Positions 40,951-49,402 of a stretch of DNA of 64,000 bases are shown here, in pieces. Position numbers and translations under genes: made by a program. The stretch's first letter is position 1. Each line of letters starts with the position of its first letter. Below the pieces are notes generated by a model. The model was not told the DNA's origin, ran no database searches, and was given only the letters and a program-made list of their open reading frames with translations. Source of the stretch: Acidobacteriaceae bacterium (lineage in GTDB: Bacteria > Acidobacteriota > Terriglobia > Terriglobales > Acidobacteriaceae); assembly GCA_025350325.1 (NCBI GenBank), contig JANXYB010000045.1, positions 1 through 64,000 on the forward strand, given 5' to 3'.

Positions 40951-42240
40951 TCACTGACCTTGCCCCACTAGACCGGTGGGGTGCGGTTTTACAACGGATT
41001 TAGGTTCGGACGTATCCATCGCGGCGCGATTCGTTTGAGCGTGCTTCTTTTTCTGAATGGTCTTGTTCTTTGCGGACCGCGACTTCGTTGCAGGTCTAGT
41101 AATTGCGCGGGCCCTGACTGGCTTATTACCTCGCACATGTTTTGGCTCTTCAACCTTCGCTGCCGCCGGTTTCGCTTTTGCTTTTTCACCGCTGGGCGTC
41201 TGTGCATTCGCCTGTTCGGGGCTAACGTCGGTTGCGCTCACCGATGCGGGCGCGGCATTGCTACCGGGCATCATCTGCAGCACTACTTGCTGGTCGTAGC
41301 GAAGGTCGACTTCTGCCAATTTTGGATACTGCTGACGCCAATCCGCGATGTGCGCCTTGTAGCGTTGGTAGCGCTCGAGAAAGCGATCTTCGCCGAAGTG
41401 GGCAAGTATGTCAGTACCCTGCTCCGGCATCAGAACGCGCGCATCTTCGGGATCGGTCAGGTCAATCTCCGAAAGCTGGTCAGACAAATGCTGGCCATTG
41501 GCATCGAGTTCGCCCAACAGGCGCTGATAGACAGCCATCCGCGTTTTGCGCGAGGCGATCGGGTCGCGGCCATCGATACCTGTCACCACGGGGAACGAGT
41601 AGTTGTGCTTGGCCATGGTTGAGGCCGGCATGGCAAGCAGCACGCCGTTGCTATCGACCAGGCCGATCTGCTGGCCTTGGCGAACAAAAGCTACCGGCTG
41701 CCGCTCGACAATCGCTACACGGATTTGATCGGGCATCAGGCGCATCACAGTGGCCCGCTCGACCCACGGAATCTCTTCCAATTGCTTGCGCCGTTCGCCC
41801 AGCGGAACGAAAAAGATATTGCGTCCCACATCTTCGCCAAAGACCGGGAGCATTTCGGAGCGGTTGAGTTCAGCCAGGCCGGTCGCTTGAATATTGCTGG
41901 TTCCGGCGATGCGAAACCGAGAATCGCGCTCGAAAAATCGCTTCGTCGCAAAAGCTGAAACCGCCATTACAGTGAGAACGAATAATGCTCCCGCAGCCAG
42001 GGACACACGGCCTATCGTGCTTGCCGGACGCCACCATGGCCTGTGCGGATCGTCGGAGAATTTTCGCACCCGGTCGCGCGCCGCAAAACCCTCGCCGTCC
42101 GCATTCTCCATGTCCACTGGCATACCCGGTAATCCGCGCCCCGAAAGAGGCACACCCGGCTGCACGCGCCGGAAACGGGGTTCCGCGGATGTATCGTCTT
42201 CCCACACGAGGGGCCGGGTTTGATTATCGCGTTGTGCCAC
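40951..42240 (-). CDS. ftsQ: Cell division protein FtsQ/DivIB with long basic tail
   Basis: Bitopic divisome protein linking FtsB/FtsL to the septal machinery. An N-terminal cytoplasmic region of about 75 residues is followed by a membrane helix (about 79-99). The POTRA domain (FRIAGTSNIQATGLAELNRS, EIPWVERATVMRLMPDQIRV) and beta domain follow, ending at about residue 325 (AEVDLRYDQQVVLQ). A further tail of about 104 residues, rich in Lys, Arg, Ala and Pro, is present and is not found in ordinary FtsQ. The total of 429 aa compares with a usual 250-300. Confidence 0.92.
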   Translation of the reverse strand: MAQRDNQTRPLVWEDDTSAEPRFRRVQPGVPLSGRGLPGMPVDMENADGEGFAARDRVRKFSDDPHRPWWRPASTIGRVSLAAGALFVLTVMAVSAFATKRFFERDSRFRIAGTSNIQATGLAELNRSEMLPVFGEDVGRNIFFVPLGERRKQLEEIPWVERATVMRLMPDQIRVAIVERQPVAFVRQGQQIGLVDSNGVLLAMPASTMAKHNYSFPVVTGIDGRDPIASRKTRMAVYQRLLGELDANGQHLSDQLSEIDLTDPEDARVLMPEQGTDILAHFGEDRFLERYQRYKAHIADWRQQYPKLAEVDLRYDQQVVLQMMPGSNAAPASVSATDVSPEQANAQTPSGEKAKAKPAAAKVEEPKHVRGNKPVRARAITRPATKSRSAKNKTIQKKKHAQTNRAAMDTSEPKSVVKPHPTGLVGQGQ

Positions 42241-42381
42241 GCCTGAGCTAGATCGGGAGAATCGCCAGGCTCAACTATAGCCCGCATTCAGGGGCTTTTT
42301 TTCGCAAGCCCGCTAAAGGGAATCCGCACCGTTACGGGGCGTGGAAACTCAATGCAATAAGCTCTCACCGGCTCATCTTAC

Positions 42382-43821
42382 TTACGCCCAATGCAGAGTT
42401 TGCACCGAGTCGGCCGGCAGATCTACATCCAGCGCCTTCGACCCAAGCACCAGTTGCACGCGCTTCTGCGCACCGCGATTTGCAACCACCGCAACACAAC
42501 TGCCGTCGGGGTTGCAAAATCCCGTGTGCGAAACATCGACGCCTGCGCCGACACCACCGACTCCGTCCGTGGCAAAAACACGCGCGCCGCGCTGCACATG
42601 TTTTGAGTAGTGCGCGAACGCCCAGTACTGGCCGCTGAGGGTAACCTTATGCGTTGTGTTATCCACCGTGACCACTCCGCCGCAGGGGAACGGGCCAATA
42701 TTCGGATTGCCCTTCTCATCGAGCGCGATGTTCCATGCCGTGATAGAGCGTGCCCAGTTATTGAGGATGCCGTTAAACTGGTCTGCCCACTTCGTAAAAT
42801 CCGTCTGATAATCTGGTGCCGTAATATCGGAGCCGCCTTCGGTCCAATACGCATTCTTCTGCGGGAATGCATCGTGCACGCGGCTCATTGCCGACGGTTC
42901 GCCAACATAACCGTGCCATGCGATGCCATCAATGTACTGGTAGGCTGCGGGATCACTGAGCTCGTCAATCGCGCGGCCCCACAGGTTGTAATTGTGATCG
43001 AGTACCCAGATTTTTGTATCCAGGCCTGCCTTGCGCAGCGTGGGTCCAAGATGACTCTTTACAAACTCGATCTCATGCTCCTGCGACCACAGACAAGCCG
43101 GCATGCGCCCTTCCTGCTCGGCGTCGGCTTCGTTTTGCACGCTCACCGCGTCGATGACCACACCCTCAGCCTTGTATGCCTCGAGGAACTTTAGGAAGTA
43201 GCGAGCGTAAGGATCATAACTCTGCTTGCGCATCGCTCCGCCAAGCATCGAGTTGCTCGACTTCATCCATCCCGGCGGCGTCCACGGAGACGAGAACAAG
43301 AACAGTTCCGGATTGGCTTTGCGTGCCTCGCGCAACATGGGCAGGTAGTACGCTTTGTCGTGATCGATTGAAAATTTCTTCAACTCAGGATCGGGCTCAG
43401 GACTCTCATCGAAGGTGTACGCCGTACGTGAATAGTCGCTCGAACCGATACAAGTGCGGCAAACATTCAGAGCCAACTGATCGGGAGCAAACAACTCACG
43501 CATCACCGCTTGCCGGTCGTTATCGTTAAGGCGGCTTAGCACGTACGCCGAAGCATCGGTGATCGCTGCACCGAAGCCAAGCATCTCTTGTCGCGGCACA
43601 TGTACATTCAACAAAATTGCGTCAGCAGCGATCTGCGTTGTGGGCTTCCACGCCAGAGGCTCAAGTGCGGCGTGGCGGCGGTCACGAAACGTTCCCCACA
43701 CTTTCACCGGTCCCGGAGCCTTATCCTCTGCAGCCCAAACCGTGGCGCGGCTTGAAACCGCAAACCCGGCCGCCACAGCTGAAGCCGCCTTCAAAAATCC
43801 TCTACGAGAACCGACCGTCAT
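42382..43821 (-). CDS. Glycoside hydrolase family 30 (glucosylceramidase-type), exported
   Basis: Secreted beta-glycosidase. A twin-arginine-type signal (SRRGFLKAASAVAAGFAVSS) is followed by the GH30 barrel: MLGFGAAITDASAYVLS, SSPWTPPGWMKSSNSM and the acid/base Glu in AVSVQNEADAEQ. The nucleophile Glu is in AYWTEGGSDI, and a C-terminal beta domain ends in LPADSVQTLHWA. Substrates of the family include glucosylceramide, beta-1,6-glucan and xylan; peptidoglycan is not a known one. Its place between murC and ftsQ is where many dcw clusters have murB and ddl. AAGGAG precedes the ATG. Gaps of 122 and 141 bases suggest insertion, not operon design. Confidence 0.92.
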   Translation of the reverse strand: MTVGSRRGFLKAASAVAAGFAVSSRATVWAAEDKAPGPVKVWGTFRDRRHAALEPLAWKPTTQIAADAILLNVHVPRQEMLGFGAAITDASAYVLSRLNDNDRQAVMRELFAPDQLALNVCRTCIGSSDYSRTAYTFDESPEPDPELKKFSIDHDKAYYLPMLREARKANPELFLFSSPWTPPGWMKSSNSMLGGAMRKQSYDPYARYFLKFLEAYKAEGVVIDAVSVQNEADAEQEGRMPACLWSQEHEIEFVKSHLGPTLRKAGLDTKIWVLDHNYNLWGRAIDELSDPAAYQYIDGIAWHGYVGEPSAMSRVHDAFPQKNAYWTEGGSDITAPDYQTDFTKWADQFNGILNNWARSITAWNIALDEKGNPNIGPFPCGGVVTVDNTTHKVTLSGQYWAFAHYSKHVQRGARVFATDGVGGVGAGVDVSHTGFCNPDGSCVAVVANRGAQKRVQLVLGSKALDVDLPADSVQTLHWA

Positions 43822-43943
43822 TTCGTGCTCCTTGCAAGAGACAGAGTTTTGCCAGCGGGATGATAGCAGAGCCTGATCATCGCAGTAAACCGTTTAAGCA
43901 GCGAGTGCAATGCGCATAATACGCCCATCTCCGGCCCAAATTT

Positions 43944-45311
43944 TCAGTTCGCTTCCAGTGCCGCGAGGATCTGCGGCGCGAGGTGACTCACGCTCCCGGC
44001 GCCGAGGGTCAGGATCATGTCTCCCTCTTGTGCCTGCCGGGTGACCGTCACGATTGCAGCGGCAAAGTCAGGAGCGAACTCGACCTGCGGCCCTTTGATC
44101 TTGTCCACAAGCATCTGTGCCGACACGCCCGGAATCGGCTCTTCGCTGGCCGCATAGATAGGAAGCAGTATCACGCTGTCGGCGTCTCCGAATGCACTGC
44201 TGAATTGTTCAAGCAGATCAAGCGTGCGCGAATACCGATGCGGCTGAAAGACAACCAGAACGCGTCGTGGGCCACATTCACGCGCTGCCGCCAATGTAGC
44301 GCGAATCTCTGTCGGATGATGTCCATAGTCGTCGACGACTGTAACTCCGCGCGCTTTGCCGTGAATCTGGAAGCGTCTGTCGACACCGCGAAAACTTTTT
44401 AGCCCCGCAGCAATCTTGCTCGCGTCTACTTCCAGCTGATGTGCAATTGCCACCGCCGCTGTAGCGTTGAGCACATTGTGTCGCCCCGGCACATGCAATT
44501 CAAACGGCCCGAGCGGCCCTGCGGCGGTCGTCACAGTAAAACGCGAGTAGCAGCCGGGCTCCGTCTCAAGATGGTCAAGCCGAAAATCGGCCGCGGCTGC
44601 CGCACCGTATGTGAAGATGCGTCGCCGCGCACGCGGCAGAATTGCTGCCAATACGGCGTCGTCGATACAGGCCGTCACCGCGCCATAAAACGGTACTTTA
44701 TCCATGAAAGCGAGAAAGGCATTCTCAACGTCGGCCATGTCGCGGTAACAATCCATGTGTTCGCGATCGAGATTTGTGACCACCGCCAGGATTGGCGAAA
44801 GCTTGAGAAACGAGCGGTCGCTCTCATCCGCCTCGGCGACCAGGTATTGTGTCGTTCCCAGTTTTGCATTCGATCCGAGCGCATCGACGCGGCCACCCAC
44901 CACCACTGTAGGGTCGAGCCCACCAGCAGAGAGCACCGCCGCTACCATTGAAGTCGTGGTCGTTTTACCGTGCATGCCCGCGATCGCGATGCCGTACTTG
45001 AGGCGCATCAGTTCAGCCAACATTTCAGCGCGCTGTATGACGGGTATTTTGAGTGCGCGAGCTTCGACTACTTCAGGATTTGAAGGGGACACGGCGGAAC
45101 TGGTTACAACCACCGTTGCGCCCGCGACGTTTGAAGCCTGGTGTCCTTCGTACACCTGCGCGCCAAGTTGACTCAGCCGGTCGGTTACCGGACCCCGCCG
45201 CAGATCGGAACCAGAGACTTTGATTCCCATACTCAGCAGAATCTCGGCAATGCCGCTCATGCCGATGCCGCCGATACCGATAAAGTGCGCGTGCTGAGAA
45301 GTGGCAAACAT
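43944..45311 (-). CDS. murC: UDP-N-acetylmuramate-L-alanine ligase
   Basis: It adds L-alanine to UDP-MurNAc, the first amino-acid step of peptidoglycan precursor synthesis. The N-terminal Rossmann part starts HFIGIGGIGMSGIAEILLSM. ATP binding is IAGMHGKTTTTSMVAAVLS, and a Mur ligase central motif is YLVAEADESDRSFLKLSP. The C-terminal domain starts VDDYGHHPTEIRATLAAA. The length of 455 aa is normal. It is separated from the RES toxin gene by 66 bases and carries no strong ribosome-binding site. Confidence 0.96.
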   Translation of the reverse strand: MFATSQHAHFIGIGGIGMSGIAEILLSMGIKVSGSDLRRGPVTDRLSQLGAQVYEGHQASNVAGATVVVTSSAVSPSNPEVVEARALKIPVIQRAEMLAELMRLKYGIAIAGMHGKTTTTSMVAAVLSAGGLDPTVVVGGRVDALGSNAKLGTTQYLVAEADESDRSFLKLSPILAVVTNLDREHMDCYRDMADVENAFLAFMDKVPFYGAVTACIDDAVLAAILPRARRRIFTYGAAAAADFRLDHLETEPGCYSRFTVTTAAGPLGPFELHVPGRHNVLNATAAVAIAHQLEVDASKIAAGLKSFRGVDRRFQIHGKARGVTVVDDYGHHPTEIRATLAAARECGPRRVLVVFQPHRYSRTLDLLEQFSSAFGDADSVILLPIYAASEEPIPGVSAQMLVDKIKGPQVEFAPDFAAAIVTVTRQAQEGDMILTLGAGSVSHLAPQILAALEAN

Positions 45312-45377
45312 TAGGGTTGAAAATCAAGGCTATCACCCGAGGGGCCAAAGCTTTGTCGCAGCCGCCACGCCGCCTGC

Positions 45378-45809
45378 TCAGGGCATCAGAAAGAAACGTG
45401 GATTGAAGACGTACTTCTCCGCAGCGTCATGTTTTATGCGCGCAAAGCCCGGATGGGCAGGATTCAGCACAAAGTTGGATTCCATCTGATTTACCGCTAC
45501 GCTGGGTACACGCAAAACTGCGCTGCTGGCCCGCTTGACCCATGCGTCTCCGAAGGCTTGGGAGGTGGGCGTCCCCATCCATGCGGCGTCCTCGACCACA
45601 AGGTCATCGGGCACCACAATACGCGTAAGGGATCGTGGAGGAATTTTCTTCCCACCGGCGTGAATCAGCGTTTCGAGAACCGCTAGGCTGGCGTGTTGGG
45701 CGGTATAGACGACCCTCGTTCCTGCGGAGTGCCACCGGCCAGGCTGCAAAAATGCGCCCGTCGTATCGAACACGCCATGGCTGACCGCATGCATCCTGAA
45801 GACAATCAT
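45378..45809 (-). CDS. RES-domain toxin (NAD+-degrading family)
   Basis: A RES-domain protein of 143 aa, the toxin of RES-Xre systems; characterised members degrade NAD+. Typical signatures are FRMHAVSHGVFDTTGAFLQP with the Arg, GRWHSAGTRVVYTAQHASLAVLE and SNFVLNPAHPGFARI, the last containing the usual terminal N-P-H-P motif. Catalytic Arg, Tyr and His/Ser positions appear intact, so the toxin is probably functional. Its ATG follows the antitoxin stop TAG directly, with no gap, so the two are co-translated. Confidence 0.9.
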   Translation of the reverse strand: MIVFRMHAVSHGVFDTTGAFLQPGRWHSAGTRVVYTAQHASLAVLETLIHAGGKKIPPRSLTRIVVPDDLVVEDAAWMGTPTSQAFGDAWVKRASSAVLRVPSVAVNQMESNFVLNPAHPGFARIKHDAAEKYVFNPRFFLMP

Positions 45810-46298
45810 CTAGACAGGAAAACCGAACTCGAGAGCGCCCAGGAGCGCCTCTACGGCCCGGCCTCCCGTTTCAGTGCGCAACAGCGACAGCGGGGTAGAG
45901 CCCTGCAATTCTGGATGGGGGCTATTCAACCACTCGGTAGCGTCATTCTCGTTACCCCACACCCGCTCCGCGATCGCCAGCACATGACGCAGCCGCGCGG
46001 TGGTCTGGCTTGCTTGAGGACCGAGCGTCTTACGAGCGCGCTTCCAGCTTGAATCGGGAATCAACTCGGCCCGCAACTTGCCCAGGGGCAAGGCCGAGGT
46101 CGCCGCTATCCGCTCGAACAGGTGGAATGCGTCGACCTTCGAGAATCCACGATCAGCGTCAAACGCCTGGCTGACGAGGGTCCGCGCAGATTCAGGGCGA
46201 AGGCCGGGCTTGGCTGCGGAAGCGCGTCGATGCAGCTTCAGCTTTTTTGTGGAACCGATGTTTTCCGGGGTGGTATGTACCGTTTTTGTGTCTGCCAT
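45810..46298 (-). CDS. Xre/MbcA/ParS-type antitoxin of a RES-Xre pair
   Basis: A 162-residue antitoxin. An N-terminal basic and disordered part is followed by a helical region and then the DUF2384 toxin-binding domain. That domain reads LIPDSSWKRARKTLG, RLRHVLAIAERVWGNENDA, EWLNSPHPELQGSTPLSLL and ETGGRAVEALLGALEFG. The layout with the RES gene directly downstream is the canonical order for this TA type. The pair lies between murG and murC, on the same strand as the dcw genes. Confidence 0.9.
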   Translation of the reverse strand: MADTKTVHTTPENIGSTKKLKLHRRASAAKPGLRPESARTLVSQAFDADRGFSKVDAFHLFERIAATSALPLGKLRAELIPDSSWKRARKTLGPQASQTTARLRHVLAIAERVWGNENDATEWLNSPHPELQGSTPLSLLRTETGGRAVEALLGALEFGFPV

Positions 46299-46577
46299 TC
46301 AATCCTTGTCCTGGTGCCATATTACACCAATAGTTAGTCTCACTTGAACCCCTTGTGACTTTTACTTTCGCGCATCGTGGCCACGCGACGACACCGACTC
46401 CGGCGAAATGTTGCGCATATTTATTTGCAGCAGAATCCGCAACCTTCTGAATAGGCAGTGTTTGCACTACACATAACCGGCGCGACTGGGAGGCAGCAAT
46501 ATACAAGCCTCAAGGATGTGGCAGCCGGAGCGGCCATCTCGCTGGAACGCGATCTGGCTGGGCCGGATGGAGGAATT

Positions 46578-46982
46578 ATGAGCAGCATGAAGAGCTTAAT
46601 GCTTGGTGTAGCAGTATTGGCTGGCGGTTTAGGCCTTGGAGCGACCACGGCCCAGGCAGCCGAGTTTAGGATTTATGCTGGTGGGCCGGTGGCCTATGTT
46701 CCTCCGTGCCCCGGAGCGGGGTATGTTTGGGTCAACGGCTACATGGACGACGGCTATTGGATCCCCGGACGGTGGAACTTTGTTGGAGTACGCGAAGGGT
46801 ATGGCTATGCTCGCTTCGACGGTGACCGCGACCGCTACGCACGATTTGATCGCGAACGTGGCCGTGAGTTCGAACGCCACTATGATCGCGGACGAGATTT
46901 CGAGCGCCGCGATGACCGCGACCGGGGTCTCGACCGGCACGAAGAGCGGGGTCGCAACTACGATCGCGAATTCCGCCGCTAA
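46578..46982 (+). CDS. Small secreted YXWGXW-like, Arg/Asp-rich protein
   Basis: A 134-residue exported protein. The signal peptide runs MSSMKSLMLGVAVLAGGLGL to TTAQAA. The mature part starts with PVAYVPPCPGAGYVWVNGYM and DDGYWIPGRWNFVGV, a YXWGXW-like module. It then becomes a charged repeat of R, D, E, F and Y (RFDGDRDRYARFDRERGREF). GGAGG directly precedes ATTATG, giving a clear start. The gene runs opposite to the dcw genes and ends at an intrinsic terminator. The function is unknown. Confidence 0.78.
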   Translation: MSSMKSLMLGVAVLAGGLGLGATTAQAAEFRIYAGGPVAYVPPCPGAGYVWVNGYMDDGYWIPGRWNFVGVREGYGYARFDGDRDRYARFDRERGREFERHYDRGRDFERRDDRDRGLDRHEERGRNYDREFRR

Positions 46983-47001
46983 CCCTGAGTAGCGAGTTAC
47001 A

Positions 47002-47040
47002 GAAAACGGTCTCCCCCGGCGGGAGGCCGTTTTCTTTCCC
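47002..47040 (+). terminator. Intrinsic terminator after the YXWGXW gene
   Basis: Hairpin gaaaacgg..ctcccccggcgggag..ccgttttc followed by tttccc; it lies 20 bases after the stop. The same stem has a poor U-tract on the minus strand. Confidence 0.75.
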
Positions 47041-47256
47041 ATCGGTTTTAACTGACGAGCAACTTTTCAGCTAACCACGGGCTCGGACCGCCGGACGGGT
47101 CATCGCGCCGGAATCTTTTGCAGTACCGCAACTAATCTTCAATTGTATTGTTTAGATGTATAGAAGCTGGCCAGAGCGAAGAAACTCAAGTCAGCAGGTG
47201 CTGGAAATATAATCCCGGGCCGGAACGGCAGGACGGGCAGCACGTCGGAGGACATA

Positions 47257-48036
47257 ATGAAGAATTTCCGCTTGGTTCTTGTTGCAATGCTGTTCGCACT
47301 GCCATTCGCGTCGGCCAAGGCTCAAATTTCTGTAGGAATCGGGGTAGGCCCGGCGATAGTCGGCGCTCCCATAGAATATGGGCCTCCCGTATGCGATTGG
47401 GGCTATTACAGCTATTATCCTTACTCCTGCGCTCCTTATGGATACTACGGACCTGAGTGGTACAGCGGCGGCTTCTTCATCGGTACGGGTCCTTGGTGGG
47501 GCTGGGGCGGCGGCGGATATGGATACGGCTATGGCGGCGGATATGGATACGGCCGCGGCTACGGGTACCGTGGACATGATCGTGACGACGACTACGGGCG
47601 CGGCGGACGTGATGGATACGGACGTGGGGGACGTGACCGTGATGGTGACGGCCGCGGCGGTAATGCGTACGGTGGCCGTGGCGGATATGGCTACAATGGC
47701 GGAGCGCGAGGTGGCGTAGAACCGCGCGGATTCAGCGGCGGCCCGCACGGTGGGTTTAGTGGCGGTGGCCGAGTATCCGGTGGATTTGGCGGTCGCGCTG
47801 GCGGCGGCTTCGGCGGCGGAAATGCCGGCGGCGGCTTTAGCGGCGGACATCCTGGTGGCGGCTTCGGCGGCGGACATCCCGGCGGCGGCGGTGGCTACAG
47901 TGGCGGCGGACACGCCGGTGGGGGCGGCTTCGGTGGCGGTCATGCTGGCGGAGGCGGTGGCTTTAGTGGCGGTGGACATGCAGGTGGGGGTGGTGGATTT
48001 GGCGGCGGTGGCCACGGGGGTGGCGGCCATCGGTAA
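47257..48036 (+). CDS. Gly/His-rich secreted protein
   Basis: A 259-residue exported protein with signal peptide MKNFRLVLVAMLFALPFASA. The first 60 mature residues contain Pro/Tyr/Trp-rich sequence (YGPPVCDWGYYSYYPYS then CAPYGYYGPEWYSGG), with two Cys. A Gly/Tyr/Arg/Asp tract follows, and the last 90 residues are GGGFGGGHPGGG-type repeats of Gly, His, Ser and Phe. GGAGG precedes the ATG by five bases. The repeats and codon use (ggc, ggt) make it extremely low-complexity. A surface or metal-binding role is possible from the His but unproven. Confidence 0.75.
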   Translation: MKNFRLVLVAMLFALPFASAKAQISVGIGVGPAIVGAPIEYGPPVCDWGYYSYYPYSCAPYGYYGPEWYSGGFFIGTGPWWGWGGGGYGYGYGGGYGYGRGYGYRGHDRDDDYGRGGRDGYGRGGRDRDGDGRGGNAYGGRGGYGYNGGARGGVEPRGFSGGPHGGFSGGGRVSGGFGGRAGGGFGGGNAGGGFSGGHPGGGFGGGHPGGGGGYSGGGHAGGGGFGGGHAGGGGGFSGGGHAGGGGGFGGGGHGGGGHR

Positions 48037-48056
48037 GACCTAACGTCTAATCACCC

Positions 48057-48094
48057 AAAGCCCGGCTGCTTCGGCAGTCGGGCTTTTTGTTTTT
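48057..48094 (+). terminator. Strong intrinsic terminator after the Gly/His-rich gene
   Basis: The hairpin aaagcccggctgc-ttcg-gcagtcgggcttt is followed by ttgttttt. It sits about 20 bases after the stop codon and before the murG end, insulating both. Confidence 0.85.
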
Positions 48095-48144
48095 GCGCTT
48101 ATCAGATCCGTTGCGAATCATCCACTTCGCATAATTGCTTGACA

Positions 48145-49245
48145 TTATCGGATGGTCGCAATTCTCTGCCCGGCCAGAGTAGCAAGTTGATCGGCAATGC
48201 GCTCTGCTGCTCCAGGATGGGCCTGGGTGCGCGCAGCAACGGCCATCGATGCCAGCCGCGCAGGAGAAGTCAGCAGTAACTTTAGAGCGGTAAGCAATTT
48301 TGCCGGATTCGCCAATTCGAACTCCTCCAGCATCACGGCCGCTCCAGCAGTCACCATTTCCTCTGCATTGCGTTTCTGATGATTGTCGGCGGCGGCGGCA
48401 AACGGTACCAGCAGGGCCGGCTTTCCGGCTGCGGCTAACTCTGCAACCGTGGACGCGCCGCTGCGCGCCATTACCAGGTTGGCTTGCGCGAAACGCGCCG
48501 GCATGTCATCGAAAAAAGGATTCACCTTCCATCTTTCAGGATCGGCCCCGCTCGCAGTATATGCCGCCTGTGTCGATTCCAGATGACGCACTCCACTCTG
48601 GTGCAGCACGGTGAGTCCCGGCACGGCGTCGAGCAGATCAAGCATGATTAGGGGTAAGGTCAGATTGAAAAGCCGTGCCCCCTGCGATCCGCCAAAAATC
48701 AGCAGGTGCAGCGAGTCGCCGACCGGTGGCTTCAGGGTGAAAAACTCCGGCCGCACCGGAATTCCCGTCACCTCAACGTTATGAAACCATGCCGCTGCCG
48801 ACGCGAAGTTGACAGCCGCTGCCTGCACGCGTTTGCCGACCAGCCGGTTGGCCAATCCGGGAACCGCATTGGGCTCAAACGCCATGGCGGGCACGCGCAG
48901 TTGCAAAGCCGCTGCCATACCCGGGCCCGACGCGTAACCGCCAACGCCGAAAACCACATTGGGCTTGAATTCCTTAATCAGCTTTCTGCAGCCTGCCACA
49001 CTGCGCGGTAATTCGAGCATGGTGCGCAGGCGCGTGTAGAACGACACATTTTTGAGCGGTCCAACATCTACCAGCCGCAGTTGAAATCCTGCCTCTGGCA
49101 CCAGGCGCATTTCCATGCCGCGCGCAGTGCCGACAAAGAGCACATCCGCATCGTGGCGCGACACCAGTTCGCGAGCCACGGCAAGTGCTGGAATGATGTG
49201 ACCGCCGGTGCCGCCTCCGGCGATGAGAACGCGCAATGCCGACAA
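48145..49245 (-). CDS. murG: UDP-GlcNAc:lipid I N-acetylglucosaminyltransferase
   Basis: It converts lipid I to lipid II at the inner membrane face. The N-terminal loop RVLIAGGGTGGHIIPALAVA and the second Rossmann element LLIFGGSQGARLFN are visible, as is the HQSG at the domain junction (VLHQSGVRHL). The ORF is open to 49293, but TTG 49245 has GAGAGG five bases upstream and gives the family-like start MSALRVLIAGGG. The length of about 366 aa is normal. It ends facing the plus-strand Gly-rich gene, 108 bases away. Confidence 0.94.
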   Translation of the reverse strand: MSALRVLIAGGGTGGHIIPALAVARELVSRHDADVLFVGTARGMEMRLVPEAGFQLRLVDVGPLKNVSFYTRLRTMLELPRSVAGCRKLIKEFKPNVVFGVGGYASGPGMAAALQLRVPAMAFEPNAVPGLANRLVGKRVQAAAVNFASAAAWFHNVEVTGIPVRPEFFTLKPPVGDSLHLLIFGGSQGARLFNLTLPLIMLDLLDAVPGLTVLHQSGVRHLESTQAAYTASGADPERWKVNPFFDDMPARFAQANLVMARSGASTVAELAAAGKPALLVPFAAAADNHQKRNAEEMVTAGAAVMLEEFELANPAKLLTALKLLLTSPARLASMAVAARTQAHPGAAERIADQLATLAGQRIATIR

Positions 49246-49402
49246 GCTTGCCTCTCTTGGGACCTGCCTACAGTTTCGCAGATTGAAGTGCATTCAATGC
49301 CAAAACTTGGCTGCGCAGAATGAGAAACCAAAAGGCCGCTCATGTTGTATGTCAACCGTCACATCTCGCGAGACCAACACGGAACAATATTGAGCTTTAA
49401 AA

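Noticed and set aside
42279-42302. Hairpin agccc/gggct followed by seven T on the plus strand
   Set aside because: It would terminate a plus-strand transcript, but no plus-strand gene lies upstream; in the minus direction no T-run follows. Probably fortuitous.
47191-48030. Minus-strand 279-residue Ala/Thr-rich ORF
   Set aside because: It is the antisense of the Gly-rich gene; no start signal or recognisable domain is present.
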